Of a stretch of DNA of 64,000 nt, positions 60,001 through 63,913 are shown piece after piece. Within the stretch, counting starts at the first letter, position 1; each line of letters starts with the position of its first letter. Below the pieces are notes generated by a model. That model searched no databases, was not told the DNA's origin, and worked only from the letters and a program-made list of their open reading frames with translations. Position numbers and translations under genes: made by a program. The DNA is from Neoarius graeffei (taxonomy: Eukaryota > Chordata > Actinopteri > Siluriformes > Ariidae), in NCBI RefSeq assembly GCF_027579695.1, contig NC_083569.1, forward strand, positions 77,115,149 to 77,179,148, in the 5' to 3' direction.

Positions 60001-62671
60001 TCTTGTGTGTGTGTGTGTGTGAAGGTACCATTAATATATTGGGATTTTAGAGCGACATATTCAGCAAGGTGACCTCTCTTCCTGAGAAGTCCATGCTTAT
60101 TTCAGCAGGACAGTGCTAGGCTTCATTCTATATGGGCTACAACAGCGTGGCTTCATAGACACAGAGTGCATGTGCTTGACTGGCCTGCTGCCGGTCCAGA
60201 TTTGTCTCCTATTGAGAATGTATGGTGCATCATGAAGAGGAGAATCGGGCAGTGGAGATCACGGAATGTTGAGCAGCTGAAGTGCTGTATCAAGCAAGAA
60301 TGGACAAAAGTTCCAATTGCAAAACTGCAACAATCAGCATCCTCAGATCCCATGCGATTTAAAAAGTGTTATTTAAAGGAAAGGTGGTGTAACACAATGG
60401 TAATAATGCCTCTGTTCCAACTTTTTTTGCGTGTGTTGCAGGCATCAAATCCTAACTTCGTTTATATTTACAAAATACAATTAAGTTGGTCAGTAAAAAT
60501 ATTGAAAATCTGTTCTTTGCACTTTTGTCAGTTAAATAAAGGTTCATGTCAATTAAGAAGTCAGATTTTTGTTTTTATTGCATTTTGGAAAATATCCCAA
60601 CTTTTCTGGAAATGGGGCAAGTATAAAATTCACCTGGTGCAGCATGAATTACTGTTGCCACTCTTAGAAAATGAAGTGTTTCTTAATCTTATACCAAAGC
60701 AATTTGCCAGTAATGACCATTTTTAGTCTCGACACATTAATTCTTATCACCAGTGTTATAGCAGCTATAAACATACTGACTATGGAGACTCTTTTCATTC
60801 GTGTTTAATAAATAAACAGCTCCTTATAGAAAGCTTCATTATATCAATAGCCATATTTCCATTAATGTGCTTGATGTGCAAATTGTAATGGTGAACTAAA
60901 AAAAATTATAGAAACGTATGAATTTAGAAAAAGAACTTGGATATCGCAAAACTGCTCGCCTATGGTTTGATTTTAGACTCTTCAATAGGGTTGTTTTACA
61001 ATCAGGGTACAAAGTTTGTGTTACAGGGGTCCAAAATTCAAATTGATTCAAACTGGTTCTTGTACCAGTTTTTAAGTGAAGGACAAGTTAAAGAACAGAT
61101 TTCAGGTAATTTTTTGACATGTGTATGGTAGTTTTGTGTAATCTGCTATAAGATAAAGAAGATTAAGTGTAGCTTTAAGCAGGGCTGGGAGAAACAAATG
61201 AAGTGATTCTCGGAGAGGACATTTTTTTTTTTGACAATTCAGAATCCACTACTTCCATAGTGCTTTTAAATACAAGGCAGCTTTGTGTTCGTTGTCTCTA
61301 ATATTTATGTCCCAATATCTTGACCACATTTTAGGATGAAAATAATCATTTTAGATATGTTATTTTATATTGAAAAATTAGCTGTCTCGGAGAGGACATT
61401 TTTTTGACACGATTACATACTAATTTGATCACAATAGTCTGAAAACTTACTGGCATTCAACGTTAAAACTTAACTATGTTTCCAATGATATGGAACCAAA
61501 TATGTGTTTTATGGTATAAAGAATGATTTAAGTGCATCCCTTTTGGAGCTACCTGTGGTCAAAAAAAGCACTTTTTCTAAATGACACGAGTAATTTTGCT
61601 AAATATGACACATATTGCCATACATTCACCAAAAATAACGTTATCACCAAATTTTTTTTTGCATGGTAAATAGAGCTATCACAGGGCTACAATAAACAAC
61701 CAAGTTTATTTAGTCAAGCCTTTTGATATTGAAGATAAGTGTTAAATGTGATATTTTTTTTTTTTTTTTTTTTTTTTTAGCTTGCGTACCCCGATTGTAA
61801 AACAACCTATAAAGCAGTATTTTTGCAAAACTGAAATGGAAACGTATCTCACGTTTAAGTCACATGACATGAAGAAATGGAATCACTACCTTTCTGGGGG
61901 GGGGGGGGGAGTGCTCTGTAAGAGAAAACGCAGCTTTAATAGCACATCACCGCTCAATGGAAATACACACCGTGTTGCAATTGTGTTTTGTTGACAAAAA
62001 AAAAAAAGCTTATATTTTTGCGTAAAACTGCAATGGAAACCCAGCTGCTTTTTTTTTTCCTTTTTTTTTTTTTTTTTGCTGTTTGTTAAATAACACGTTT
62101 TCTTAAGTGTCCACTATACAAATCCCTGTCTAAATTGTTGTCTCTAGAAGTGATAACATCAGAGCTCATTAACAAGAAACTAATCATTTGAATGCAGCTG
62201 GCGTTATCATCAGAACTGTTGTTAATCGAAAATTCATCAAGTCCTTCTGACAAATCAGAATCAAGACTTCACTCAAAACACTGTGGTACAATTAGAATCG
62301 CAGCACGTCAACACTTTTTCAAAAAAAACAACAACAAAAAAAACCCCACCTTTTAGCTTCATGCATAATTAATGCTCCCATGTCTCCTGCGGTTGTCTGA
62401 ATCTTTTTGAGCTGTTTGACTCGTCCAGCAGTTCATCCATATTTGATGGCGCAGATGACAGTTGGCATGTCGCGTCAGTGTGGATTTCCTCCCACGTTGT
62501 TTAACATCCAGCTTTCCTTTTCTGTAAAGCCGCTTTGTGACTATATCTGTCTGTTAAAAGCGCTATACAAATACACTGAACTGACTTTTTTTTTTTTCTG
62601 ACAGGGTTTTCTTTGAAGTCGCTGTCATACCGACAGTGAGCTTGGAGAAGCTTGAAAGGTTTCTGAAGTGA
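11092..62671 (+). CDS. ccnb3: Cyclin B3, spliced gene (11 coding exons)
   Basis: B-type cyclin expected to bind and activate CDK1 in the nucleus; in other animals cyclin B3 is needed for anaphase onset in female meiosis. Coding exons are 11092-11166, 14825-14908, 18571-18674, 18812-18932, 25549-25647, 26492-26584, 26740-26877, 32516-32671, 41246-41395, 55022-55152 and 62605-62671, total 1218 nt, 405 aa. All introns are GT-AG and the phases join without a break. Residues 1-160 are a basic, Ser/Pro-rich tail with a destruction box at 45-53 (RTAFIDITN) and no KEN box. The N-terminal cyclin fold spans about 162-290, with [13 protein letters not shown] at 180-192; the C-terminal fold spans about 291-405. 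The ending [20 protein letters not shown] is typical of B3 cyclins. There is no giant mammalian-type central exon, as expected for fish. Family call is from recognised motifs; exon joins are inferred from splice consensus, not transcripts. Confidence 0.95.
11513..12029 (+). mobile_element. MITE M, copy 1 (517 bp, 3-bp target duplication)
   Basis: Ends TACCCCTTTTCCACC and GGTGGAAAAGGGGCA, flanked by TAT at 11510-11512 and 12030-12032. Removing it plus one TAT restores the SINE sequence. Inside is ATGGATGACTTCGCG followed by Leu-rich codons, possibly the start of a lost Harbinger-type protein. Copies 2 and 3: 19670-20239 and 39000-39525. Confidence 0.85.
12196..12268 (+). repeat. Fragment of the 6763-7474 element
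   Basis: Matches the reversed right end of that element (TTATTTACCAGCTGGGAGG, then a GACCGAGGTC block). It sits between the two SINE tails. Confidence 0.5.
12694..12926 (+). pseudogene. N-terminal fragment resembling SWIM/YqaJ-domain transposon proteins
   Basis: Reads [37 protein letters not shown] and [15 protein letters not shown]. The RYxxK...GxDPY and YxDIVNYL signatures recur in two other ORFs here (34641-34350 and 35541-35356, both minus). From memory, fish and cnidarian proteins with this N-terminus continue into a SWIM zinc finger and a YqaJ exonuclease domain. None of that downstream part is present. The start 12694 is chosen by alignment with the other two copies. Confidence 0.5.
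13200..13442 (-). pseudogene. THAP domain fragment (in element a)
   Basis: Minus strand from ATG at 13442: [13 protein letters not shown] (first two zinc Cys), [28 protein letters not shown] (THAP Trp and helix). Then a frameshift; in the next frame the sequence continues [10 protein letters not shown], with one stop in front and Asn in place of the zinc-binding His of the usual VCxxHF. THAP domains are DNA-binding zinc fingers found in P-element and Kolobok transposases and in host proteins. Broken by frameshift, a stop and a lost ligand. Confidence 0.75.
13449..14175. mobile_element. Foldback element: 727-bp near-perfect inverted repeat with TTAA ends
   Basis: Left arm 13449-13811 (363 bases), loop 13812-13822, right arm 13823-14175 (353 bases). 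The arms match almost base for base; the clearest difference is 10 bases missing from the right arm. It begins TTAAAGGAACAGTCCACC and ends with the complement, so a TTAA target duplication (Kolobok or piggyBac type) is likely. Both arms encode the same meaningless peptide ([20 protein letters not shown]) in opposite directions. Confidence 0.92.
14276..14645 (-). mobile_element. Two partial copies of SINE family D
   Basis: Reversed pieces at about 14276-14405 and 14443-14645, each with TTCAGCCATTCCTGCTGG and GTGCCTTGCTCAAGGGC or its relic. The better copy is at 36708-36935. Confidence 0.6.
14825..14908 (+). CDS. ccnb3: ccnb3 exon 3 (destruction box)
   Basis: Acceptor TTACAG, donor GTAAGT, 28 codons, phase 0 at both ends. 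Encodes residues 26-53, including [12 protein letters not shown]. The R-x-x-F-x-x-x-x-N pattern is a destruction box with Phe where cyclins A, B1 and B2 have Leu, the usual cyclin B3 form, so APC/C-dependent turnover is expected. The SSSPPQ segment offers a proline-directed phosphorylation site. Confidence 0.92.
15459..16164. mobile_element. MITE with Myb/SANT-like ORF
   Basis: Both ends carry CTGTCCACACTAG-like and TACCGGTACGATA-like blocks in inverted order (GGTATCGATACAG type palindromes throughout). Target duplication not found. The ORF at 15763-15921 lies inside. Confidence 0.55.
15763..15921 (+). pseudogene. Myb/SANT-like domain N-terminus, transposon-derived
   Basis: 52 codons: [20 protein letters not shown], then [11 protein letters not shown], then out-of-family residues to a stop. 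The W-x8-LL-x-LW-x-D pattern is the first helix of the Myb/SANT-like domain used by Harbinger-type elements as a second protein. The rest of the domain is gone. Confidence 0.55.
16195..17208. mobile_element. Harbinger-like non-autonomous element, 3-bp duplication
   Basis: Termini CTACGTTTACATGCACAT and its perfect complement at 17191-17208, flanked by TCA at 16192-16194 and 17209-17211. A Myb/SANT-like remnant is inside. A block at about 16579-16857 with CTTAAATAGGGCGCGGC looks like a later insertion. Confidence 0.75.
16862..17008 (+). pseudogene. Second Myb/SANT-like fragment
   Basis: An open frame without a Met start reads [20 protein letters not shown] then [14 protein letters not shown] and stops at 17006. 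This is the W-x3-ET-x2-L-x-L-x6-LxxxDGxxxRN pattern of transposon Myb/SANT-like domains. It probably lost its 5' exon to the inserted block. Confidence 0.5.
17553..17699 (+). pseudogene. THAP-domain exon relic in intron 3
   Basis: A 49-codon frame reads [35 protein letters not shown] and [12 protein letters not shown], followed by a GT donor. It shows the C-x4-C, Trp and final C-x2-[H] positions of a THAP zinc finger, but the last ligand His is Asn and the FHRFP segment is deleted. It is neither in frame nor spliced with ccnb3, so it is a transposon or retro relic. Confidence 0.65.
18010..18530 (+). repeat. Block repeated at 43122-45290
   Basis: About 500 bases including a SINE B insertion (18126-18262) match 43122-45290 in order and orientation (AAATACTAAACAGTTCAGGA through CAGCTTTTGGAT and GACTGCAGTC). 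It ends about 40 bases before exon 4. Confidence 0.75.
18126..18262 (+). mobile_element. SINE family B, partial
   Basis: CCTTTATTTTTGTCACATG then CATTTAACCCATCTGAAA; truncated after the AC-rich part. The matching site in the 43122-45290 block carries the same SINE. Confidence 0.65.
18571..18674 (+). CDS. ccnb3: ccnb3 exon 4 (basic linker)
   Basis: Acceptor TATTTCAG, donor GTAATC, 104 nt, ends in phase 2. Encodes a lysine-rich linker ([15 protein letters not shown]), a probable nuclear localisation region. The split lysine codon is completed by the first base of exon 5, which confirms the join. Confidence 0.9.
18812..18932 (+). CDS. ccnb3: ccnb3 exon 5 (acidic/Pro linker)
   Basis: Acceptor GTCTTCAG, donor GTACGT, 121 nt, begins in phase 2 and ends in phase 0. 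Encodes a Ser/Glu then Pro-rich stretch (residues 89-128) containing KSPVEK, a possible CDK site. This linker is poorly conserved in the family, so the call rests on splice sites, phase and position. Confidence 0.85.
19670..20239 (+). mobile_element. MITE M, copy 2 (570 bp)
   Basis: Same termini as copy 1, target duplication AAT at 19667-19669 and 20240-20242. It contains a five-unit, 21-base tandem repeat at about 19803-19900. Confidence 0.85.
19803..19900 (+). repeat. 21-bp tandem repeat with TACGTCA in each unit
   Basis: Five units of GTCAGTTACGTCGCTGTATAC, one missing a base. Each has two ACGTC cores similar to half of a cAMP response element. Copies 1 and 3 of the MITE have only one to three units. 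Confidence 0.85.
20352..20560 (+). repeat. Left arm of a 200-bp inverted repeat
   Basis: Matches 21920-22135 in reverse (GCCATCAGTTTACAA, AAAAAAGCCA, GAAGGCACAGGGC, CATCCCCACTC). The GGGTTTGCATCCCC part resembles a tRNA B box, so the arms may be two SINE copies in opposite orientation. Confidence 0.6.
20876..21920 (+). repeat. Tandem array rich in AGGTCA half-sites
   Basis: Degenerate units of about 150 bases repeat ACTATAACTTGAAAACGG, TAGGAAGTGCCATATGGGC-like and CATTTGGCACCATGACC blocks. CAAGGTCA and TGACCTTTGACC recur in most units. It is not coding. Broken T-runs separate units. Confidence 0.8.
21920..22135 (-). repeat. Right arm of the inverted repeat
   Basis: Reverse partner of 20352-20560. 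Together they bracket the tandem array. Confidence 0.6.
22376..22595 (-). mobile_element. SINE family A, copy 5 (partial)
   Basis: The tRNA-like head and core are present; the 3' part is replaced by a different sequence with CCAGATGCCCTTCCTGCC. Confidence 0.75.
22862..23265 (+). mobile_element. L2-clade LINE 3' end (interrupted)
   Basis: The 3' sequence runs to CATCGGGGATA and is cut by the Tc1 composite that follows. A weakly similar continuation may lie at 25503-25545, directly before exon 6. Confidence 0.7.
23484..24512 (-). pseudogene. Tc1-like transposase, broken (family D)
   Basis: Read leftward: EEISEDLRK, then a frame break, [43 protein letters not shown] (first Asp), [22 protein letters not shown] (second Asp), [10 protein letters not shown] (third Glu) and the end AAKGGSTKY with stop at 23484. 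At least three frameshifts. Confidence 0.85.
24570..25140 (+). other. Insert of unknown type with long (AT)n
   Basis: Splits the Tc1 sequence CCATGATACA...GTGAAGCTCAGAC. It has an AT run at 24664-24720, GC-rich text without a family match, and an (AAT)n end at about 25118-25146, which would suit a 5'-truncated retroelement. Confidence 0.4.
25549..25647 (+). CDS. ccnb3: ccnb3 exon 6 (entry to cyclin fold)
   Basis: Acceptor TTTTGCAG, donor GTGAGT, 33 codons in phase 0. Encodes [10 protein letters not shown] then [16 protein letters not shown], the helix that precedes the first cyclin box in B-type cyclins. It follows a 6.6-kb intron filled with repeats. Confidence 0.95.
26492..26584 (+). CDS. 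ccnb3: ccnb3 exon 7 (MRGIL helix)
   Basis: Acceptor CTCTAG, donor GTGAGC, 31 codons. Encodes EKFVLHDYM then [13 protein letters not shown], the first helix of the cyclin box. The MRxIL hydrophobic patch is the substrate docking site in A/B cyclins. Confidence 0.97.
26740..26877 (+). CDS. ccnb3: ccnb3 exon 8 (N-terminal cyclin fold)
   Basis: Acceptor TCTGCAG, donor GTAAGA, 46 codons. Encodes helices 2-3 of the first fold: [14 protein letters not shown], then [16 protein letters not shown], which corresponds to the CDK-contacting helix with its conserved Lys-x-Glu. Confidence 0.97.
27027..28454 (+). mobile_element. Tc1-like element, decayed (family B relative)
   Basis: CAACCCCAAATTAG at the left and GATTTGGAGTTG at the right, each next to TA. 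The transposase is badly broken; fragments such as HKGQG-like and [14 protein letters not shown] are seen between 27400 and 28200. Lies in intron 8. Confidence 0.8.
28456..30112. other. Intron 8 sequence without recognised features
   Basis: AT-rich, with a long T-run at about 29187-29210 and no open frame of interest. Short segments may be old repeats but I could not place them. Confidence 0.5.
30113..30330 (+). mobile_element. SINE family B
   Basis: Complete middle and 3' part: CTTTTTATTTGTCACATGC, CCCAGAGCAGTGGGCAGCC and CTTGCTCAAAGGAACTTC, ending with the CATGTCTTTT block. Confidence 0.7.
30570..32048 (+). mobile_element. L2-clade LINE, 3' third
   Basis: The C-terminal part of the reverse transcriptase ORF (to 31165) followed by the 3' untranslated sequence and the tail TATACAAATAAACTTGACTT. 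5' truncated. This copy anchors the four tail-only copies. Confidence 0.85.
30665..31165 (+). pseudogene. LINE ORF2 C-terminus
   Basis: 166 codons: [67 protein letters not shown] and a stop after LFSQAFC. This is the domain downstream of the reverse transcriptase in fish L2/CR1-type LINEs. The catalytic core is absent. Confidence 0.85.
32516..32671 (+). CDS. ccnb3: ccnb3 exon 9 (end of N-terminal fold)
   Basis: Acceptor TTTCAG, donor GTGAGT, 52 codons in phase 0. Encodes [20 protein letters not shown] then [15 protein letters not shown], the last helices of the first cyclin fold and the linker to the second. The preceding intron is 5.6 kb. Confidence 0.97.
32690..32711. repeat. (GT)n microsatellite
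   Basis: Eleven GT units just after the exon 9 donor. Confidence 0.95.
33968..34137 (-). mobile_element. tRNA-derived SINE family E inside element b
   Basis: Reversed: TGGCTCAGATGGCTAAGGC (A box), GGGTTCGATTCCGACCCG (B box), then TCTCTCTCCCGCTCATTTCC and CTCTGTCCTATCTATAAAAA tail. Confidence 0.85.
34292..34379. repeat. 44-bp tandem duplication
   Basis: Two units with four differences, beginning GGCTTCTCATGTGTTTGGAG. Followed by a 19-base C-run (about 34382-34400). Confidence 0.9.
34350..34641 (-). pseudogene. YqaJ-family-like N-terminus in element b
   Basis: Leftward from ATG 34641: [34 protein letters not shown] and [15 protein letters not shown], then cut off at the C-run. It shares RYxxKL and GxDPY with 12694-12926 and 35356-35541. 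SWIM/YqaJ assignment is from memory of longer relatives. Confidence 0.5.
35356..35697 (-). mobile_element. Third member of the group (element c), one end only
   Basis: The right terminus, read leftward, is CAATAGATAGTTTTCACTGA then CGTCACGG. About 150 bases inside, an ORF starts at 35541: [36 protein letters not shown]. The other terminus was not found, so it is truncated. Confidence 0.55.
35692..35778 (+). repeat. Direct repeat, copy 1
   Basis: About 85 bases (AGTACAGCATTGCTCCTGTT...) repeated at 36510-36596 with few differences; 730 bases lie between. Confidence 0.85.
36112..36385 (-). mobile_element. tRNA-derived SINE family F
   Basis: Reversed: GCGAGTTGGCCTAGTGGTTA (A box), CGATCGGGAGATTGCGAGTT (B box), then a conserved body with CTACTGCCATCTGG. 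It is tRNA-like but not a tRNA gene, since no clover-leaf acceptor closes. Confidence 0.8.
36510..36596 (+). repeat. Direct repeat, copy 2
   Basis: Partner of 35692-35778. Confidence 0.85.
36708..36935 (+). mobile_element. tRNA-derived SINE family D (V-SINE-like)
   Basis: CCATGGCCTAGTGGTTAGAG (A box) and CTGGTTCAATTCCCTGG (B box), then CTTGAGCAAGGCACCTAACC and a divergent 3' tail. Confidence 0.75.
37375..38030 (-). mobile_element. L2-clade LINE 3' end, reversed
   Basis: Begins with the tail complement AAGTCAAGTTTATTTTTATAG and carries the same 3' sequence up to CATCTCAGTCTCTGG. No coding. Confidence 0.8.
38609..39680 (-). mobile_element. Tc-like fragment interrupted by MITE M copy 3
   Basis: Starts CAGTGGATATAAAAGACTAC; the region around CATTCCACAGGTTTTTGATG and TCCAAAACACTGATCATC resembles 3' parts of Tc1-like elements. 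The MITE at 39000-39525 splits it. Confidence 0.5.
39000..39525 (-). mobile_element. MITE M, copy 3 (526 bp)
   Basis: Reversed relative to copies 1 and 2; termini TGCCCCTTTTCCACC and GGTGGAAAAGGGGTA; target duplication TGA at 38997-38999 and 39526-39528. Confidence 0.85.
39600..40380 (+). repeat. Tandem repeat, about 300-bp period
   Basis: Two alternating subunits: one with GATCGATGTTTTGGGTAGAT-like text at 39608, 39890 and 40203, the other with TCTCCTCCCTCAGTTCTCAA at 39723 and 40047. Degenerate, noncoding. Confidence 0.7.
40700..40960 (-). pseudogene. Tc1-like transposase fragment
   Basis: Leftward: [20 protein letters not shown] (a frameshifted VKHGGGS block) and nearby HHAV. Only about 80 residues of recognisable middle remain. 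Confidence 0.55.
41246..41395 (+). CDS. ccnb3: ccnb3 exon 10 (C-terminal cyclin fold)
   Basis: Acceptor GTGTGCAG, donor GTAAGT, 50 codons in phase 0. Encodes the start of the C-terminal cyclin fold ([16 protein letters not shown], then [13 protein letters not shown]). It lies between 8.6-kb and 13.6-kb introns. Confidence 0.97.
41631..42002 (-). mobile_element. SINE family A, copy 6, with perfect 13-bp target duplication
   Basis: 372 bases, flanked by TATTCTCAAACTT at 41618-41630 and 42003-42015. The full-length copy defines the family ends. Confidence 0.95.
42253..42425 (+). pseudogene. THAP domain relic
   Basis: Reads [16 protein letters not shown] and LRFCRENKK, then after a one-base shift [20 protein letters not shown] and CKRF. 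It shows MPxxC-x3-C, the conserved Trp before the last block, and a degenerate C-x2-H. Frameshifted and truncated at a T-run. Confidence 0.6.
42450..43100. repeat. Self-complementary region of unknown type, with a hairpin at its end
   Basis: Blocks such as TGTTAATCTACCCAG/GGGTAGATTAACAG occur in both orientations. At 43033-43091 AGTTTACTT pairs with AAGTAAACTTAAGAAC around an AAT run. No family recognised. Confidence 0.4.
43399..44614. mobile_element. hAT-like element with CAGRGATCGAAACGGG termini
   Basis: 16-base termini with one mismatch, target duplication ATGTTC at 43393-43398 and 44615-44620 (six bases, where hAT usually makes eight). A minus-strand ORF 44193-44005 reads [20 protein letters not shown] after a short lead, Ser/Pro rich, possibly the N-terminus of a transposase. 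SINE A copy 8 is inside. Confidence 0.7.
43537..43905 (-). mobile_element. SINE family A, copy 8
   Basis: Full length, flanked by TATTTATATAA (43526-43536) and TATTTATATGA (43906-43916). The innermost, youngest layer of the nest. Confidence 0.9.
45430..45912 (+). mobile_element. LINE 3' end with poly-A tail
   Basis: A C-terminal ORF piece at 45518 ([20 protein letters not shown]) and the ending TTGGCCAGGACTCCCTGGAA...TCAATGGGACCTTCCTGG, then an A-rich tail. 5' truncated. A different family from the L2 copies. Confidence 0.75.
45913..46850. other. Intron 10 sequence without recognised features
   Basis: AT-rich; no convincing ORF or repeat seen. Confidence 0.5.
46850..47935 (+). repeat. Tandem array, about 170-185 bp units
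   Basis: Six degenerate units start with TTCTGAAATCAACTCCTC-like text at about 46937, 47108, 47279, 47461, 47646 and 47762, each followed by TTTTTGGAGGAATTTCAC. Two units carry CCGAAAGGCCCGAAG and GTCCGTCC. Noncoding. Confidence 0.8.
47936..50224. other. Intron 10 sequence without recognised features
   Basis: Several open frames (for example minus 50411-49833) show no domain and are partly made from GT-rich DNA. A T-run at about 47960-47976 and TGTTG repeats near 48155-48172. Confidence 0.5.
50225..50630 (+). mobile_element. SINE B / SINE A chimera
   Basis: SINE B (50225-50440) passes straight into reversed SINE A (50436-50630) through the shared block AACCTAACTTGCATGTCTTT. Either a true composite family or template switching. 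Confidence 0.65.
51270..51676 (+). mobile_element. Crypton-like 5' fragment
   Basis: ATG near 51399 reads [18 protein letters not shown] then breaks; later [19 protein letters not shown]. From memory this resembles the N-terminus of fish Crypton-type tyrosine recombinase proteins (KAPKNTKxATNNAIKIF). It is cut by the Tc1 element at 51679. No catalytic part. Confidence 0.35.
51679..53314 (+). mobile_element. Tc1-like element with both ends (family G)
   Basis: CAGTGTCTTGCAAAAGTATT and its complement AATACTTTTGCAAGACACTG, each next to TA; 1636 bases. The transposase on the plus strand is decayed. Confidence 0.92.
52089..53098 (+). pseudogene. Tc1-like transposase, multiply broken (family G)
   Basis: Frames with [14 protein letters not shown], an HTH relic ([19 protein letters not shown]), [30 protein letters not shown] text, a [15 protein letters not shown] block and [10 protein letters not shown] are found in three frames. 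At least four breaks and a stop after RLG. Confidence 0.85.
53345..53640. repeat. Dispersed repeat X (copy 2) after an (ATT)n run
   Basis: ATT run 53347-53374, then sequence matching 6505-6775. Confidence 0.6.
53848..53922 (+). repeat. Direct repeat flanking exon 11, copy 1
   Basis: AGTTCGATACTGTATGT and CTGCTTTTGAGCCAGAAAGC recur at 55239-55301. Confidence 0.8.
54453..54824 (+). mobile_element. SINE family A, copy 9, with perfect 13-bp target duplication
   Basis: 372 bases flanked by GACATTTACATTG at 54440-54452 and 54825-54837. Ends about 200 bases before exon 11. Confidence 0.95.
54990..55020 (+). repeat. ccnb3: Poly-C / (CT)n tract forming the exon 11 polypyrimidine tract
   Basis: About 16 C followed by about 7 CT units, running directly into the CAG acceptor. 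Confidence 0.95.
55022..55152 (+). CDS. ccnb3: ccnb3 exon 11 (C-terminal cyclin fold)
   Basis: The acceptor is a poly-C plus CT microsatellite ending in CAG at 55021; the donor is GTAAGC; 131 nt, ending in phase 2. Encodes [19 protein letters not shown] and RSKYSH, the last helices of the C-terminal fold. The split lysine codon joins exon 12. Confidence 0.95.
55239..55301 (+). repeat. Direct repeat flanking exon 11, copy 2
   Basis: Partner of 53848-53922. Confidence 0.8.
56321..60004 (-). mobile_element. L2/CR1-clade LINE, near full length
   Basis: The 3' tail is TCAAGTCAAGTCAAGTCAAA (read as complement) at 56321; the 5' end lies next to a GT run at 60005-60022 that also gives the target duplication. 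It is inserted in the transposase of the Tc1-like element, so it is the younger of the two. Confidence 0.9.
56648..60001 (-). pseudogene. LINE endonuclease/reverse transcriptase with one internal stop
   Basis: From ATG 60001 ([15 protein letters not shown]) about 1117 codons in one frame to 56648, interrupted only by TGA at 57668-57670 where the family has Trp. Order: a hydrophobic N-terminal segment and [13 protein letters not shown]; an endonuclease domain from about residue 185 (NARSL, TETWL, GDFNIHV, TLDLVLS, SDH); a reverse transcriptase with [30 protein letters not shown] (Asp), then after the stop [13 protein letters not shown] and YADDTQIY (catalytic Asp pair); and a C-terminal domain like 30665-31165. 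Upstream HTHTHK codons come from the GT run and are not part of it. Confidence 0.92.
60622..62504. other. Intron 11 sequence without recognised features
   Basis: AT-rich with T-runs at about 61757-61780 and 62048-62077. TCTCGGAGAGGACATTTTT occurs at 61209 and 61384. No gene seen. Confidence 0.5.
62505..62588 (+). mobile_element. L2-type LINE tail next to exon 12
   Basis: TGTAAAGCCGCTTTGTGACT and GTTAAAAGCGCTATACAAAT then ACTGAACTGAC, the usual end of this LINE group, followed directly by the T-run and acceptor of exon 12. Confidence 0.7.
62605..62671 (+). CDS. ccnb3: ccnb3 exon 12 (terminal coding exon)
   Basis: Acceptor CTGACAG at 62604, reading phase-consistently to TGA at 62669-62671. 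Encodes [20 protein letters not shown] plus a last Lys, matching the cyclin B3 C-terminus. It lies 7.5 kb beyond exon 11, directly after an L2 tail and a T-run. Confidence 0.95.
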
Positions 62672-62775
62672 ACTTGAAGAGATCATCTGTAATCTCTAAA
62701 CTATGTAAATATTAAATATACGTACTTAATGTTATACATCTCATGGAAGAAAATAAAGTCTGTTCTGTAAGGCAT
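62672..62775 (+). promoter_or_regulatory. ccnb3: ccnb3 3' UTR with polyadenylation signal
   Basis: AATAAA is at 62752-62757, about 80 bases after the stop; cleavage near 62775 is expected. A second AATAAA at 62864-62869 could give a longer form. The exact end needs transcript data. Confidence 0.7.
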
Positions 62776-62871
62776 GTGGTTATGCAGGAAGAGTGTTTCT
62801 TTGTTTGTTTGGATGTTTTCTTAGTGCAGTTTTAGAGAGCTGAAAAGAGAAGAACCGCGATGTAATAAAAC

Positions 62872-63913
62872 ACACAAATATGTTTGTTAAACTTGTCTTC
62901 TATTTTATTAATAACATTTCTAGCTTGTTGATCAGTGTTTTAAAAGAAGTGTTCAAGTGCTGTTCTTAAATAAGCGTTTTCCGTATTTGAACCATGTTAT
63001 TAAATCGTGTAAATGTATTTTTCTGTAAATACTGTTATATATTTTTCTTTCGTATTGTAACAGCAATTTTTTTCTGGTTGGAATATTTCTACTTTTAGTT
63101 CCCACGTTTGATTAAAACGAATAATGTATCTTTATACTGGTTGTATGATGTGTGGTGGGGTGTTTTTTTAAAAAATTTTTTAATTAAATTTTTTTTTTTA
63201 ATTTTTTTTATATAAAAATTGTCTTTGTAGTAACAGGGATTGACCAAAAGAGGGCAACATCTATTTGACCAATGTATAGAGTTGACACTTTATTAGGTAT
63301 GCCTACTTTGTGCCTACAGGAAGTGGTCCTTTTTTAAGGAGACGCTGCTATGTAGCCGTGATTTAACATTCAGTCATGTTTTGCTGCAGCACCGCCTTGA
63401 ATTATTAGACCCTTCATAAAAATGATTGTGTCGAATAAACACAACACACAATTCAAATTTTTCACTCGAATACAAAGAAAGTATGAGAATGTGTAAGAAT
63501 GATCAACCAACTATTTATAATAATATCTGCATGATTATTATTTTGTTTTTGAGGTGGTGCAGACAAACAGAGGTGCTACAGTCAGGAATTGTGCACCCTA
63601 TATTGTCCATTTGTCAGTGTGCTGTACACATGTAATCCTGACTGGGTGTGCAGTTAGAAGAAAACAATCCATGACCGTGTGGTGTGAAGTGGCCTGATGT
63701 GAAGCAGAGTTACTGTTACAATATCCCAATTTGTTTATATTCCTCTTAAACCACAGCAGCTTGCCAACGATTTCAATTTTGAAGTTATTAATGAATTAAA
63801 TTTCAGTATTTGTAGTAATGTATAATGTTGTGGAATGTATGCAAGACAAGCTACTATTTTCCCCATTTGCGTTATTGCAGCTAAAAAGTAATTTCCTCAC
63901 AAGCTTCCCTTCT
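62872..63913. other. 3' flank of ccnb3
   Basis: AT-rich, T/A runs at about 63166-63222. A TTTATTAGGTATGCCTACTT motif at 63289 resembles widespread fish repeats. No gene. Confidence 0.5.

Larger units (their letters stand above)
55371..60621 (+). mobile_element. Tc1-like element split by a LINE (family B relative)
   Basis: CAAACCCCATTTCCAGAAAA at the left and CTTTTCTGGAAATGGGG at the right, with TA outside. Without the LINE it is about 1.57 kb. The transposase is broken: [24 protein letters not shown] text at the left and [20 protein letters not shown] at about 60160 at the right. Confidence 0.88.
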
